Notes: generated by a model not told the origin, from the letters alone. Counted from the stretch's first letter, positions 17,632 through 26,141 are shown. The stretch: 43,667 nt of DNA from Collimonas antrihumi (GCF_018304965.1 NZ_JAGQED010000033.1:1-43667); one strand, 5' to 3'. Numbers and translations: made by a program.

Positions 17632-18228
17632 ATGGATCAAGTCGTCGCCCAAGCCATGCAGAAATGGCCCAACGTCCCCCACTGCCACGGCTGGCTGGGA
17701 CTGGACGCACGCGGCGCCTGGCGCATGCGCGATGAACAGACGCAGCGCCAGAACCTGCCCGGCGACAAGATCATGCACACGGCGCTGGTCGGCTTTATCA
17801 ATCGCAATTACAGCGCGGACGAACAAGGCTGCTGGTACTTCCAGAATGGCCCGCAACGCGTATATGTCGATCTGGAGCTGACACCCTACATCGCCCATAC
17901 CGATCCGGTCCAAGGTTTCGTCTTGCAGACCGGCGAGCCGATGACGGCAATCGAATCCGTCATGCTGACCGAACAAGGCCGGTTGCTGCTGATCGCCCCC
18001 AACCAGGTAGCCGCAATCGACGATCGCGACCTGGCGCAATGCCTGGCCGACCTACGCATAGATGGAAAAATCGCCAGCGATGAAGCACTACTGGAATGGA
18101 TGGCAAACCCATCAAAGAGTCAAATCCTGACGTGGCAAAAAACAGGGGTGGTATTAACCGTCTCGCATATCGCCACGGAAAACATCCCAACCCATTTCGG
18201 TTTCATACAAAAACCCCGCCAGGCATAG
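17632..18228 (+). CDS. Conserved hypothetical protein (possibly the DUF2946 group)
   Basis: A 198-residue soluble protein without signal peptide or membrane segment. It has a motif-rich N-terminus (KWPNVPHCHGWLGLDARGAW, then MRDEQTQ) and a middle section with FINRNY, W-Y-F-Q-N-G-P-Q-R-V and YVDLELTPYIAH that look strongly conserved. I recall similar proteins next to YheT hydrolases in Burkholderiales, but the DUF number is from memory and uncertain. The 4-nt spacing from the hydrolase gene suggests a joint function. Its stop codon directly abuts the composite repeat at 18229. Confidence 0.75.
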   Translation: MDQVVAQAMQKWPNVPHCHGWLGLDARGAWRMRDEQTQRQNLPGDKIMHTALVGFINRNYSADEQGCWYFQNGPQRVYVDLELTPYIAHTDPVQGFVLQTGEPMTAIESVMLTEQGRLLLIAPNQVAAIDDRDLAQCLADLRIDGKIASDEALLEWMANPSKSQILTWQKTGVVLTVSHIATENIPTHFGFIQKPRQA

Positions 18229-18443
18229 TTAAATAGGGTCAGTCTGACCCCAATGCCGTTCAGTTAAGTGATATGACGTGGCCAGCCGCCACGGCGGCTC
18301 CGTCATCCCCGCGAACGCGGGGATCCAAATTACCGAGTGAAACAATGAAAATGGATTCCCGCGTTCGCGGGAACGACGCATGAGGGAGATATCTCTGGCG
18401 TCTCAGCTGAACAGCATTAGAGTCTGACCCTGACCCTATTTAA
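18229..18443. mobile_element. Composite MITE-like element enclosing a palindrome
   Basis: The outer ends are inverted repeats starting TTAAATAGGGTCAG (18229-18242 and the reverse complement at 18430-18443). Similarity continues inward for about 36 nt to the AATGCCGTTCAG / CTGAACAGCATT pair. The left end holds the perfect dyad GGGTCAG-T-CTGACCC (18236-18250). Palindrome copy 5 sits inside. No transposase is encoded; repeats of the GGGTCAGACCC type are often linked to REP-associated transposases supplied elsewhere, which is an inference here. Confidence 0.7.
18301..18378. repeat. Long palindromic repeat, copy 5
   Basis: Left arm 18301-18326 and right arm 18352-18378, each with the CCCGCG-AA/TT-CGCGGG core, around a longer AT-rich centre of about 24 nt. 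It is nested inside the 18229-18443 composite element. Confidence 0.88.
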
Positions 18444-18469
18444 CGGACCACGAAGCAAACACCCCAGCA

Positions 18470-19975
18470 CTAACGCTCCTTAGAAGCCTTCAACTCTTCC
18501 TTCCACCGCTCCTGCAACTCCCTCTCCCGCGCATCGATCATGGACTGATCATAAAACCCCGCATCAGCCGAGTCACGCGCAATCCGTAACTGATCCAATG
18601 CCGCCGGCACACTCCCCGTCAACACATAAGACTCCGCCAAAGCCATATGCTGCAACGCCCGCTTGCCCTGCGCCGAATAAGCCTTAGCCAGCAAATCTTG
18701 CACATCGGCATCTTGCCGGTACAACTGCGCCTGCTCACGCAAATATTTAGTAGCGTCATCCAAACGCTTAGCAGCAATCAGCACCCGGGCATACTGATGC
18801 GCCAACCCGCGTGACAACGGATACTGCAGCTGCGCTTGCTGCACCATCTTCAACGCCTCGCCTTCGCGATTAGTCGCCAGCATGATCTCCACACCGAGAT
18901 CCGTCAGCACCAGGCTCTGCTTCGCCGGCGATGCCGCCGCCACAGCCTGCTGCAGCAAATCCTCAGCCTTGTCATAAGCCCGCTGCCTGAACGCCAGGAA
19001 AGCCATGCCATATTTAGCCGCAACGATTTGCTGCTTGGTATTCTGCTGCAGCTGCGTATCAAAAACGATCTGTGCATTACGCCGGCCCTGCTCGGTATCA
19101 TCCTGCAGCACCCGCACGCGAGCTCGAATCAATTGAAAATCCAGGCTATCGGCCCGCTGCCGGTAACGCTGTTCACGGATCCGCGCCTCGATGTCGGCAA
19201 TCCGTTCGGTGGTCAGCGGATGCGTCAGCAGATACGGCGGAACCACATCCGAATAATTGCGGGAAGCAGTTTGCAAGCGCCCGAAAAAAGCCACCATACC
19301 GCTGGTCTCGAAGCCGCCCGCATCCAGAATCGACAGCCCGATACGATCCGCCTCGCGCTCCGCATCGCGGCTGAAATTCAATTGCCGCTGCATCGCCAGG
19401 CCAGTACCGCCCATCATCACCGCCGCGCCAGCGTCGCCGCTACCGCGCATCGCCAGCGCCCCCAGCAACATGGCAGCCAGCGCGATCATCGAATCCTGCT
19501 TCTGGCTACCCACCATGCGCGCTATATGCCGCTGCGCCACGTGGCCGATTTCATGCGCCAGGACTGACGCCAATTCCGATTCGCTTTGTGCCGCCAGCAG
19601 CAAGCCGGAATGCACGCCGATGAAGCCGCCCGGCAACGCAAATGCATTCAAGACCGGATCGCGCACCGCAAAGAAGAAAAAATCGAATCCCGCCTCGCCG
19701 CGTACTTCCGGCCTCGCTGCGACCAGGGTCCAGCCGAAGTTGTTCAGGTATTCCAGCAGCGGGGCATCGTTCATGTAATCAGGATCGCGCCGGATATCGT
19801 GCATGATTTCTTCGCCGAGCTTGCGCTCCATTATTGGCGATAGTGATTCGCGTGAGGTATCACCCAGGGTCGGCAGGTTTTGTACTGCAAATGCCGGCGC
19901 CATCGGCAATGCGCAGCAAGCGCTGATGAGCGCAGTGAGCAATAATCGTTGTGGGAATGGCGATAATCGATTCAT
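18470..19975 (-). CDS. BepA-like periplasmic M48 metalloprotease with TPRs
   Basis: A 501-residue exported protein: signal peptide with AFA before residue 31, an M48 zinc-protease domain with HEIGH at 141-145 and the third ligand E208 in EREAD, then a C-terminal half of tetratricopeptide helices (about 290-480). This architecture matches BepA/YfgC, which assists or degrades the LptD outer-membrane machinery, acting with BamA. The protein probably performs outer-membrane quality control in the periplasm. A short composite repeat separates it from the convergent hypothetical gene. Confidence 0.88.
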   Translation of the reverse strand: MNRLSPFPQRLLLTALISACCALPMAPAFAVQNLPTLGDTSRESLSPIMERKLGEEIMHDIRRDPDYMNDAPLLEYLNNFGWTLVAARPEVRGEAGFDFFFFAVRDPVLNAFALPGGFIGVHSGLLLAAQSESELASVLAHEIGHVAQRHIARMVGSQKQDSMIALAAMLLGALAMRGSGDAGAAVMMGGTGLAMQRQLNFSRDAEREADRIGLSILDAGGFETSGMVAFFGRLQTASRNYSDVVPPYLLTHPLTTERIADIEARIREQRYRQRADSLDFQLIRARVRVLQDDTEQGRRNAQIVFDTQLQQNTKQQIVAAKYGMAFLAFRQRAYDKAEDLLQQAVAAASPAKQSLVLTDLGVEIMLATNREGEALKMVQQAQLQYPLSRGLAHQYARVLIAAKRLDDATKYLREQAQLYRQDADVQDLLAKAYSAQGKRALQHMALAESYVLTGSVPAALDQLRIARDSADAGFYDQSMIDARERELQERWKEELKASKER

Positions 19976-20107
19976 TGAATACTGGATAGTGTCAAAATCA
20001 CGATGCTATGATACTAACAGAGGACAATTGTTCCACCTTCAGCATGCAGTGGCGGCCTAGAAAAATTCAATTAATGCTTCACTGCACCATCTAAAGAAAA
20101 TATCATC

Positions 20108-20608
20108 ATGACCGACAAAATTCCAGCAAGCACCAAACTGACCCACTTCGACCAGACCGGCCAGGCCCATATGGTCGACGTTGGCAATAAAAACGACACC
20201 CACCGGATCGCAGTCGCCAGCGGCCGCATCCGTATGAAGGCTGAGACGTTGGCGCTGATTCAGTCAGGCACGGCAAAAAAAGGCGACGTGCTAGGCATCG
20301 CCCGCATCGCTGCGATCATGGCCACCAAACGTACCAGCGATTTGATTCCGCTGTGCCATCCGCTGGCATTGACGCGGGTTACGGTTGATTTCAGTGTTGA
20401 TGAAAGCGATGCCAGTATCGGTTGTACCGCGCAAGCGGAAACGGTGGGCAAGACCGGGGTGGAGATGGAAGCCCTGACCGCAGTCCAGATCGGCTTGTTG
20501 ACGATCTATGACATGTGCAAGGCAGTGGATCGGGGCATGGTGATTACCGATGTGCGGGTTATGGAGAAACATGGCGGAAAATCCGGCAACTGGGTGGTAG
20601 AGTTGTGA
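20108..20608 (+). CDS. moaC: Cyclic pyranopterin monophosphate synthase
   Basis: MoaC completes the conversion of GTP to cyclic pyranopterin monophosphate after MoaA in molybdenum-cofactor synthesis. Signatures are [18 protein letters not shown], the [15 protein letters not shown] active-site loop, and [29 protein letters not shown] with the catalytic KAVD lysine region. The 166-residue length is normal. No other moa gene is in the window. It converges on the AT-rich ligase gene with only 20 nt between stops. Confidence 0.95.
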   Translation: MTDKIPASTKLTHFDQTGQAHMVDVGNKNDTHRIAVASGRIRMKAETLALIQSGTAKKGDVLGIARIAAIMATKRTSDLIPLCHPLALTRVTVDFSVDESDASIGCTAQAETVGKTGVEMEALTAVQIGLLTIYDMCKAVDRGMVITDVRVMEKHGGKSGNWVVEL

Positions 20609-20628
20609 ATCAAGGGCCTTCCAGACCG

Positions 20629-22068
20629 TTAAAAATATCCCTCCACCCATATCCGAGGATGAAGCATTCCGTGGGGTGGCAAAGACATATCCGTTTGCCC
20701 AGCCCCGAATCCGAATAAGACCTCCAAATTCGGCAAAACTCCGCACAGTATCCCAACTACAGACATTAAGATTAGTACACTTTGGAGTGACCGAATTTTC
20801 AACGACGTCGTTTCGTGCAAAGGAAATTTATTCCCGGAAAATGAATGTGCCCATCCTACTGCACAACCCAAATAAAGCACAATAAACAACTGGCTAAGTG
20901 GCATGACCACCAACCCTGAAACTTGACTATCTACCAAAATTGCGACACCAATAACTACCCAAGTGGAAAATATTGTTTGGTTTCGCATATCGCTATCAGA
21001 AATATAATCCGCGGTTCGTAACAAATTTCGCATCCCGATAAAAAATGCGATGCACAAACATAGCAAAGCAGGTAATCCCCATTCCGCAGCAATTTGCAAA
21101 AATATATTGTGTGGATGGGCACCAGAATTTATGTCTACGGAGTAATGCGCAAAATGTAATGGGCCGACTCCAAACCATGGATTAGCAGAAATTAATTCAA
21201 GCGCCCGATGCCAAAGTTGTAGTCTCCCGGATGTTGGGTCCTCAATCGATCGGTGCGCCAGTTCAAAGAATGCTCCAAATGGATGTAAGCCGTCCAAAAA
21301 TGGAACAAATACAAATAATACAAAATATACAACCAATCCAATCATGCTCGTACTCAACATTCCCCTACAAAAAGAGGCGGCGTATTTCGGCCGTACTACA
21401 TAAACCATCAAACTTCCTGCCAAAAGCCCGGCGATTGTGCCGCGTCCGCCAGTTACGAATAACAGTGACCACCAAAATCCCACAAACATCATTCGCATCA
21501 AATTCGCTTTATTATTTTTTCTTTCCAAAAGAAAATACAATATTAAAAGTGGTAATGTAATAGTTTGAGTATGATTCAAGAATCGATAGTTACTAAATCC
21601 TGGAATCAAATTCATAAGGTCTGGTTGAGACCTAAGGGCCAGTGCTGAAACATATATGACAAAGAATTTGAAGGTATAGAGTATACATCCAGCTGCATTA
21701 GCAATTAGCACAAAATCAATTAGCTTAGCTCCGCCTTTTACTATTTCATTGGCAATATATATGCTAAGGATATATAAAAAAAACAGCGATGCCTCTTCGT
21801 AAAATGCAAATTTTATTGAAAATGCATGAATGCTCGAAATTATCCCCAGCAAAAAAAATGCCGTTATAAATATATTTAACTTTGATGGTTGAAATACCTC
21901 TACTGAAATTTTGGAAATTAAAATTATTAATGTGGAGATTAATATTAATAAAATTTGCAGCAGTCGTTGATCATCATGGCTATCTGTATCTATAAAAGCA
22001 GAAAAAGACAATATATAACTCAAAGCAATAATGATGCATAAAGTTAAGATTAACTGGTGTTGTTTCAT
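20629..22068 (-). CDS. Wzy_C/PglL-type O-antigen ligase or pilin O-oligosaccharyltransferase
   Basis: A 479-residue protein with about a dozen hydrophobic segments and a large periplasmic loop that carries the Wzy_C signatures: TGGRGTIAGL, SGRLQLWHRALELI, NPWFGVGP and GAHPHNIFLQIAAEWG with the conserved histidine pair. Such enzymes transfer lipid-linked glycans to LPS core or to pilin. It lies directly downstream of pilA, as tfpO does in some Pseudomonas and Acinetobacter strains, so pilin glycosylation is the likelier job. Base composition is much more AT-rich than its neighbours, suggesting horizontal acquisition. It probably depends on read-through of the pilA terminator or its own promoter. 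Confidence 0.82.
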   Translation of the reverse strand: MKQHQLILTLCIIIALSYILSFSAFIDTDSHDDQRLLQILLILISTLIILISKISVEVFQPSKLNIFITAFFLLGIISSIHAFSIKFAFYEEASLFFLYILSIYIANEIVKGGAKLIDFVLIANAAGCILYTFKFFVIYVSALALRSQPDLMNLIPGFSNYRFLNHTQTITLPLLILYFLLERKNNKANLMRMMFVGFWWSLLFVTGGRGTIAGLLAGSLMVYVVRPKYAASFCRGMLSTSMIGLVVYFVLFVFVPFLDGLHPFGAFFELAHRSIEDPTSGRLQLWHRALELISANPWFGVGPLHFAHYSVDINSGAHPHNIFLQIAAEWGLPALLCLCIAFFIGMRNLLRTADYISDSDMRNQTIFSTWVVIGVAILVDSQVSGLVVMPLSQLFIVLYLGCAVGWAHSFSGNKFPLHETTSLKIRSLQSVLILMSVVGILCGVLPNLEVLFGFGAGQTDMSLPPHGMLHPRIWVEGYF

Positions 22069-22124
22069 TCAAATATTGAGAAAAATTTATCTCACTCTAT
22101 TTCAAAATTAGTCAACCATAAAAT

Positions 22125-22150
22125 AAAAGCCGCCATAAAGGCGGCTTTTT
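22125..22150 (-). terminator. Terminator between pilA and the ligase gene
   Basis: AAAAGCCGCC (22125-22134) pairs with GGCGGCTTTT (22140-22149) around a 5-nt loop. T-rich sequence follows the stem on the minus strand, 22 nt beyond the pilA stop. It would cap most pilA transcripts while letting some through to the ligase. Confidence 0.88.
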
Positions 22151-22171
22151 AAATTTTCTTACAATATTAAA

Positions 22172-22612
22172 TTAGGTGCCGCGGCAGTTTGCTGGCAAGA
22201 ACTTGGTATTCATGCTTCCTGCACATGCCCATTTCAATTGACCGCTCCCGACATCCGTTGGAGTTAGCGTGATAGTACCTGTAGCATTTGGAACAGTGGA
22301 AGTCACGGTTACGAGTCCAGTCGTAGCGGTGATAGCCACGTTAGAAACGAAATTTGTTGCCCCTGGGAATGCATATCCGTTATTAGTAGCGGTGACGTTA
22401 GCCAAACCGCCAAGCGACGAAGCCGTTTCGGAAACAGCCAGTTTAGCTGGCTCAGCCATAACCAGAACTTCACTCATTTTTGCACGGGTTGTGTAATCTT
22501 GATAGGCTGGCAGCGCGATTGCAGCCAAAATGCCGATAATCGCCACCACGATCATCAATTCGATCAGGGTAAAGCCGCGCTGAGCACGTTTAATCATTTT
22601 CATGGATTTCAT
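22172..22612 (-). CDS. pilA: Type IV major pilin
   Basis: The 146-residue prepilin has a 13-residue positively charged leader and the type III signal [20 protein letters not shown]. Cleavage and N-methylation are expected between G13 and F14, with the essential glutamate at mature position 5. The C-terminus has the disulfide pair in WACAG and PANC, leaving a short tail C-R-G-T. The final threonine could be a glycan acceptor for the adjacent ligase, by analogy to C-terminal serine modification by TfpO. AGGAG precedes the ATG, and a sigma-54 promoter lies upstream. Confidence 0.95.
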   Translation of the reverse strand: MKSMKMIKRAQRGFTLIELMIVVAIIGILAAIALPAYQDYTTRAKMSEVLVMAEPAKLAVSETASSLGGLANVTATNNGYAFPGATNFVSNVAITATTGLVTVTSTVPNATGTITLTPTDVGSGQLKWACAGSMNTKFLPANCRGT

Positions 22613-22664
22613 TTGTTTCTCCTGTTAATAAAAAGGGGCTTCGCTTCACTACACGGGATATACA

Positions 22665-22679
22665 GCAATGTCTGTGCCA
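22665..22679 (-). promoter_or_regulatory. Sigma-54 promoter of pilA
   Basis: On the minus strand the sequence reads TGGCAC-AGACA-TTGC, an exact match to the -24/-12 consensus TGGCAC-N5-TTGC. The start would be near 22654, giving a leader of about 42 nt before the pilA ATG. RpoN with the PilS-PilR two-component system controls pilA in many proteobacteria. Confidence 0.9.
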
Positions 22680-22752
22680 GTGGAAAATCTCCGGTTTTCA
22701 AACGCTCAAGCCTGGAAAAGTGAAGAAATTTGGCAGAGTTTCGATGCGAAGC

Positions 22753-22767
22753 TGACAAAGTTTGTCA
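22753..22767. promoter_or_regulatory. Perfect dyad upstream of the pilA promoter
   Basis: TGACAAA-G-TTTGTCA is a perfect 7+1+7 palindrome centred about 106 nt upstream of the predicted start. That is a usual place for a sigma-54 activator such as PilR. PilR binding is inferred, not shown. Confidence 0.5.
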
Positions 22768-22961
22768 CAAAGAAACTATGGGTATTCGTTGTTGGCGACT
22801 GAATCCGACACCTGGCTTATGTGTAGCCGTCGAGATATGAGATGCGGCTAGCCCATGCCTAGTTTCAGCGATTACCAAGGCAAATAACACTAGCGTTGAG
22901 CTTAAATTCTGGGTGGTAAGCGTGTAAAAACCTCACGGGCAATCTTGAATAAACTCCACGG

Positions 22962-23030
22962 CGTCATTCCCGCGAACGCGGGAATCCAGTTTGCGCTGTA
23001 AGGTGGATCCCCGCGTTCGCGGGGATGACG
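22962..23030. repeat. Long palindromic repeat, copy 6 (69 bp)
   Basis: Arms 22962-22988 and 23004-23030 around a 15-nt centre ending TAAgg. Both cores are intact. It lies between pilA and the FHA gene, beyond the 3' end of the FHA gene. Confidence 0.9.
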
Positions 23031-23097
23031 GTGGTTTTTTTGGGTTGCCTTCAAAGAATTAAGGTATTGGCGGGTTGGACACCCGGCGGTAAATTGC

Positions 23098-23700
23098 TTA
23101 AACCGCCTTCCAGGAAAATTTCATCTGAGTCCCTGCAATATCAATCACATCCTCATCCTTGAGCGCCCGCGCACCAGAACTCAACGGTGTGTCATTGACC
23201 CTGGTATAAGTCTGCCCTTCAACGTGGGTCAACTCGTAACCATGCGGCCGGCGCGTAACAATAGCCACCTGAATACCGGGCCGGCCAATAGTGGTCAACA
23301 CCTTAGTCAGCAGCATTTCCTTGCCTGCACTAGGCCCATCCAGCACAGTAATAGTGGCATCCGGCCGTGGTACCGGAAACATCTTCGGCCGGTTATCCTT
23401 GATTTCCTCATCCGTATCAACTTGATACAACAACTTGTACCTAGCCATCTGGATCACATCGTTATGCTGCAAGAAATGCTTGGTAACCGGATGTCCGTTA
23501 ACCTGGGTTCCGTTAGTGCTGTTGAGATCTTCCAGAAACGAATCGTTATAGATAGTAATGATGACCGCATGTTCGCCGCTGATGGCGAGGTTCTCAATGA
23601 CCATGTCATTGTGGGCGCGGCGGCCGATGGTGGTGCGCTCTTTGGTGAGCGTCATCTCTTGTAGTACGGTGCCGCCTTTGGTCAGGATGATCTTCGCCAT
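23098..23700 (-). CDS. FHA domain protein (one canonical, one degenerate FHA)
   Basis: A 200-residue cytoplasmic protein. The first forkhead-associated domain has the phosphothreonine-binding set GRR (26-28), SGEH (41-44) and STNGT (61-65). A second, weaker copy starts near residue 138 (TTIGRPG) and ends VIDIAGTQMKFSW, but lacks the canonical serine/histidine pair. It probably recognizes phosphothreonine proteins. The frame opens 24 codons upstream, but the ATG at 23700 fits the family start. The PP2C phosphatase gene lies 221 nt upstream on the same strand; no kinase is present nearby. Confidence 0.85.
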   Translation of the reverse strand: MAKIILTKGGTVLQEMTLTKERTTIGRRAHNDMVIENLAISGEHAVIITIYNDSFLEDLNSTNGTQVNGHPVTKHFLQHNDVIQMARYKLLYQVDTDEEIKDNRPKMFPVPRPDATITVLDGPSAGKEMLLTKVLTTIGRPGIQVAIVTRRPHGYELTHVEGQTYTRVNDTPLSSGARALKDEDVIDIAGTQMKFSWKAV

Positions 23701-23921
23701 TCCTATCTCTCTTGGGAAACGCTGTCTGTAAATTAATTTAAAACCATACTGCGGATCCGCCCACATCCGCAACTATTGGTGCAGTTACTGCAATTGGCGC
23801 TGCTCAAACATCCGGTTTTGCACATTTCCACAAGCCCCAGTTTAATGTTGTTTCGGGGCAATGATACGCAAATTTCGGGATTTATATTGCGAACCCGCTT
23901 GTTACGCTTGCCGCCGCAGGT

Positions 23922-24698
23922 TTATTTGTTCTCCGGCACCTGGATCAAGATCACCGACACATTATCCTGGCCGCCTGCCAGGTTGGCAGCATTGATAAGC
24001 ATGGTGCATGCCATCTTCAGATCACCTTGGGCATCGCTGACGATATTGGCTATATCCGCATCGCCGATCCGGTCCGACAAACCGTCGGAGCACAGCAAGT
24101 AAAGGTCGCCGGCCTGTACTTCGTGCTGATGGACTTCCACTACCAGTTGATAGTCGATACCGACGGCGCGCGTGACGATATTGCGGTTCATCGCGAACTG
24201 CGCGTCTTCGGCGCGGATCAGGCCGGCATCGATCTGTTCTTGCAGCAGGGAGTGGTCGCGCGTCAGTTGTTCCAGCAAGCCATCGCGGATGCGATAGGCG
24301 CGCGAATCGCCGACATGGGCAATGCTGACGCTGCTTTCCGGCGCGAACCAGGCCACCACCAGGGTAGTGCCCATGCCGCGATATTCCGGCTCGCGGCGGG
24401 CGGCATTGATGATGGTGCTGTTGGCCTGGCGTACGGCTTGCATCAGCCACATGCGAACCGGCATCTCGGCTTCCGGCTTTTGCAGACGGCGGTATTCCTG
24501 CAACTGGCTTTCGATTTCTTCCTGGATGGCGACGGTGGCGATGCTGCTGGCGACCTCACCGGCGTTGTAACCGCCCATGCCGTCGGCCAGGATCGCCAGC
24601 TGCAAGACATCGTCGACGACAACGGTGTCTTCGTTTTGTACTCGCACCATACCAATATCCGTTTTGGCGGCAAACTCAAGCGGCATATGTGGAGACAT
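23922..24698 (-). CDS. PP2C-type serine/threonine phosphatase
   Basis: A 258-residue metal-dependent (Mn/Mg) phosphatase. The metal ligands are in ADGMGGYNAGE (D39 onwards), with VGDSRAYRI, LLCSDGLSDRI and GGQDNVSVILI following in the right order. It should reverse Ser/Thr phosphorylation by a Hanks-type kinase not found in this window. With the FHA gene downstream it forms a probable phospho-signalling pair. An ATG four codons in is an alternative start. Confidence 0.92.
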   Translation of the reverse strand: MSPHMPLEFAAKTDIGMVRVQNEDTVVVDDVLQLAILADGMGGYNAGEVASSIATVAIQEEIESQLQEYRRLQKPEAEMPVRMWLMQAVRQANSTIINAARREPEYRGMGTTLVVAWFAPESSVSIAHVGDSRAYRIRDGLLEQLTRDHSLLQEQIDAGLIRAEDAQFAMNRNIVTRAVGIDYQLVVEVHQHEVQAGDLYLLCSDGLSDRIGDADIANIVSDAQGDLKMACTMLINAANLAGGQDNVSVILIQVPENK

Positions 24699-24824
24699 GA
24701 TCGATAAAAGAGTTATGGCAGATCAGACGATTGCCTTGTTACAAGTATTTTCCTTGGTTATGCAGAGGACGGCAAGACAAATTGCAAAGTCAAAGACGGC
24801 ACCATCCCGGGATGCGACAACCCA

Positions 24825-24852
24825 ATAAAAAAAGGAGCCGAAGCTCCCTTTC
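24825..24852 (-). terminator. Terminator of the sucC-sucD operon
   Basis: On the minus strand GGAGC-TTCG-GCTCC is followed by a run of seven T. In + coordinates the stem is 24834-24838/24843-24847 and the A-run is 24827-24833. It lies about 65 nt past the sucD stop. Confidence 0.88.
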
Positions 24853-24916
24853 TATTTGATCCCGCGTGCTGGCAATTATCCGTACGATAATTACCAGCCC
24901 TGCCATCCAGCAACGA

Positions 24917-25798
24917 TTACAGCATCGCCTTCAGCAAACGCGCCATTTCCGATGGATTCTTGGTCACGGTGATGCCACACGCTTCCATGATATCCAGCTT
25001 GGCTTGCGCAGTATCTGCACCGCCCGAAATCAAGGCGCCTGCATGGCCCATGCGCTTGCCCGGAGGAGCAGTAACGCCGGCGATGAAGCTGACAACCGGC
25101 TTCTTCATGTTGTCCTTGATCCAGTAAGCAGCATTGGCTTCATCCGGACCGCCGATTTCACCGATCATGATGACGGCATCGGTTTCAGGATCGTCGTTGA
25201 ACATCTTCATGATGTCGATGTGCTTCAAGCCGTTGATAGGATCGCCGCCGATGCCGACTGCCGACGATTGGCCCAGGCCCAGCGCAGTCAATTGACCGAC
25301 TGCTTCATAAGTCAGGGTACCGGAGCGCGAAACCACGCCGATACGGCCCTTCTTGTGGATATGACCTGGCATGATGCCAATCTTGATTTCGTCTGGCGTG
25401 ATCAGACCTGGGCAGTTTGGTCCGAGCAGCAAAGTCTTGCTGCCGGCTTTTGCCATGCGGTCTTTCAATGCCAGCATATCGCGTACTGGAATGCCTTCGG
25501 TGATGCAGATGGCCAGGTCGAGTTCAGCTTCGACGGCTTCCCAGATTGCAGCAGCAGCACCGGCAGGCGGTACGTAGATGACCGATACGTTGGCGCCGGT
25601 GGCGGCCTTGGCTTCGGAAACGTTAGCGAAAATCGGGATGCCTTCGAAATCTTCGCCGGCTTTTTTCGGGTTGACGCCAGCGACAAACGCGTTCTTGCCG
25701 TTTGCATAATCGCGGCAGCCGCGGGTGTGGAATTGACCGGTCTTGCCGGTAATGCCTTGGGTGACGACTTTAGTGTCTTTGTTGATCAGGATACTCAT
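24917..25798 (-). CDS. sucD: Succinyl-CoA synthetase alpha subunit
   Basis: SucD with SucC interconverts succinyl-CoA and succinate with nucleotide triphosphate formation in the TCA cycle. The CoA-binding Rossmann region holds GITGKTGQFHT and GVNPKKAG; LLGPNCPGLITP follows, and the phosphorylated histidine is H252 in KRMGHAGALI. The product is 293 residues from the ATG at 25798. The frame extends upstream only because palindrome sequence translates as MDSRVRGND; this is not real protein. A GIY-YIG gene separates it from sucC. Confidence 0.96.
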   Translation of the reverse strand: MSILINKDTKVVTQGITGKTGQFHTRGCRDYANGKNAFVAGVNPKKAGEDFEGIPIFANVSEAKAATGANVSVIYVPPAGAAAAIWEAVEAELDLAICITEGIPVRDMLALKDRMAKAGSKTLLLGPNCPGLITPDEIKIGIMPGHIHKKGRIGVVSRSGTLTYEAVGQLTALGLGQSSAVGIGGDPINGLKHIDIMKMFNDDPETDAVIMIGEIGGPDEANAAYWIKDNMKKPVVSFIAGVTAPPGKRMGHAGALISGGADTAQAKLDIMEACGITVTKNPSEMARLLKAML

Positions 25799-25815
25799 AC
25801 GATTCCTTTTTAATC

Positions 25816-25842
25816 CGTCATTCCCGCGCACGCGGGAATCCA
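25816..25842. repeat. Palindrome arm, copy 7 left
   Basis: A complete 27-bp arm with core CCCGCG-CA-CGCGGG, followed by tgTTAG. The TTA is the stop codon (TAA, minus strand) of the GIY-YIG gene. It pairs with the inverted arm at 26142-26167 across the gene. Confidence 0.92.
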
Positions 25843-25844
25843 TG

Positions 25845-26132
25845 TTAGTTCAATAAACCGGGATATAAATCTTGCCAGTTCGGGTTGGATTGTTCGACCA
25901 AATGAACTTTCCACATCCGATTCCATTTTTTCAGCTGCTTTTCGCGCTTGATTGCCTCGGTGATATCTTCGTGATTCTCATACCAGACCAAGGCTTTCAA
26001 TCCATGTTTCTCGCAAAAACCATCTACAAAAGCTTCTTTGTGCTGCCAGGTGCGCTTAATCAAATCTGAGGTTACGCCTATATATAGCGTGCCTCGCGAC
26101 TTGTTCGACATCATGTAAACGTAGCTGGGCAT
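25845..26132 (-). CDS. Single-domain GIY-YIG endonuclease
   Basis: A 95-residue protein that is one GIY-YIG domain (COG2827-like). The catalytic set is intact: the VYM and LYIG strands (residues 5-7, 17-20), R27, H31, Y51 and E64 in IKREKQLKKW, ending with the family tail NPNWQDLYP. GIY-YIG enzymes cut DNA using a metal and a tyrosine; substrate here is unknown. The gene splits sucC from sucD and sits tightly between two inverted palindrome arms that also bound no other gene in the window. No spaced ribosome-binding site is visible; it probably rides on the sucC transcript. Confidence 0.92.
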   Translation of the reverse strand: MPSYVYMMSNKSRGTLYIGVTSDLIKRTWQHKEAFVDGFCEKHGLKALVWYENHEDITEAIKREKQLKKWNRMWKVHLVEQSNPNWQDLYPGLLN

Positions 26133-26141
26133 TCTGTAAAA

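Larger units (their letters stand above)
22613..23097. other. 485-nt intergenic region upstream of pilA
   Basis: It holds the pilA sigma-54 promoter (22665-22679), the perfect dyad TGACAAA-G-TTTGTCA (22753-22767) and palindrome copy 6 (22962-23030). I see no convincing gene in the rest. Confidence 0.6.

Noticed and set aside
25799-25843. N-terminal extension of sucD beginning MDSRVRGND
   Set aside because: This peptide is the translation of the palindrome arm, which occurs at many sites; the true SucD start is at 25798.
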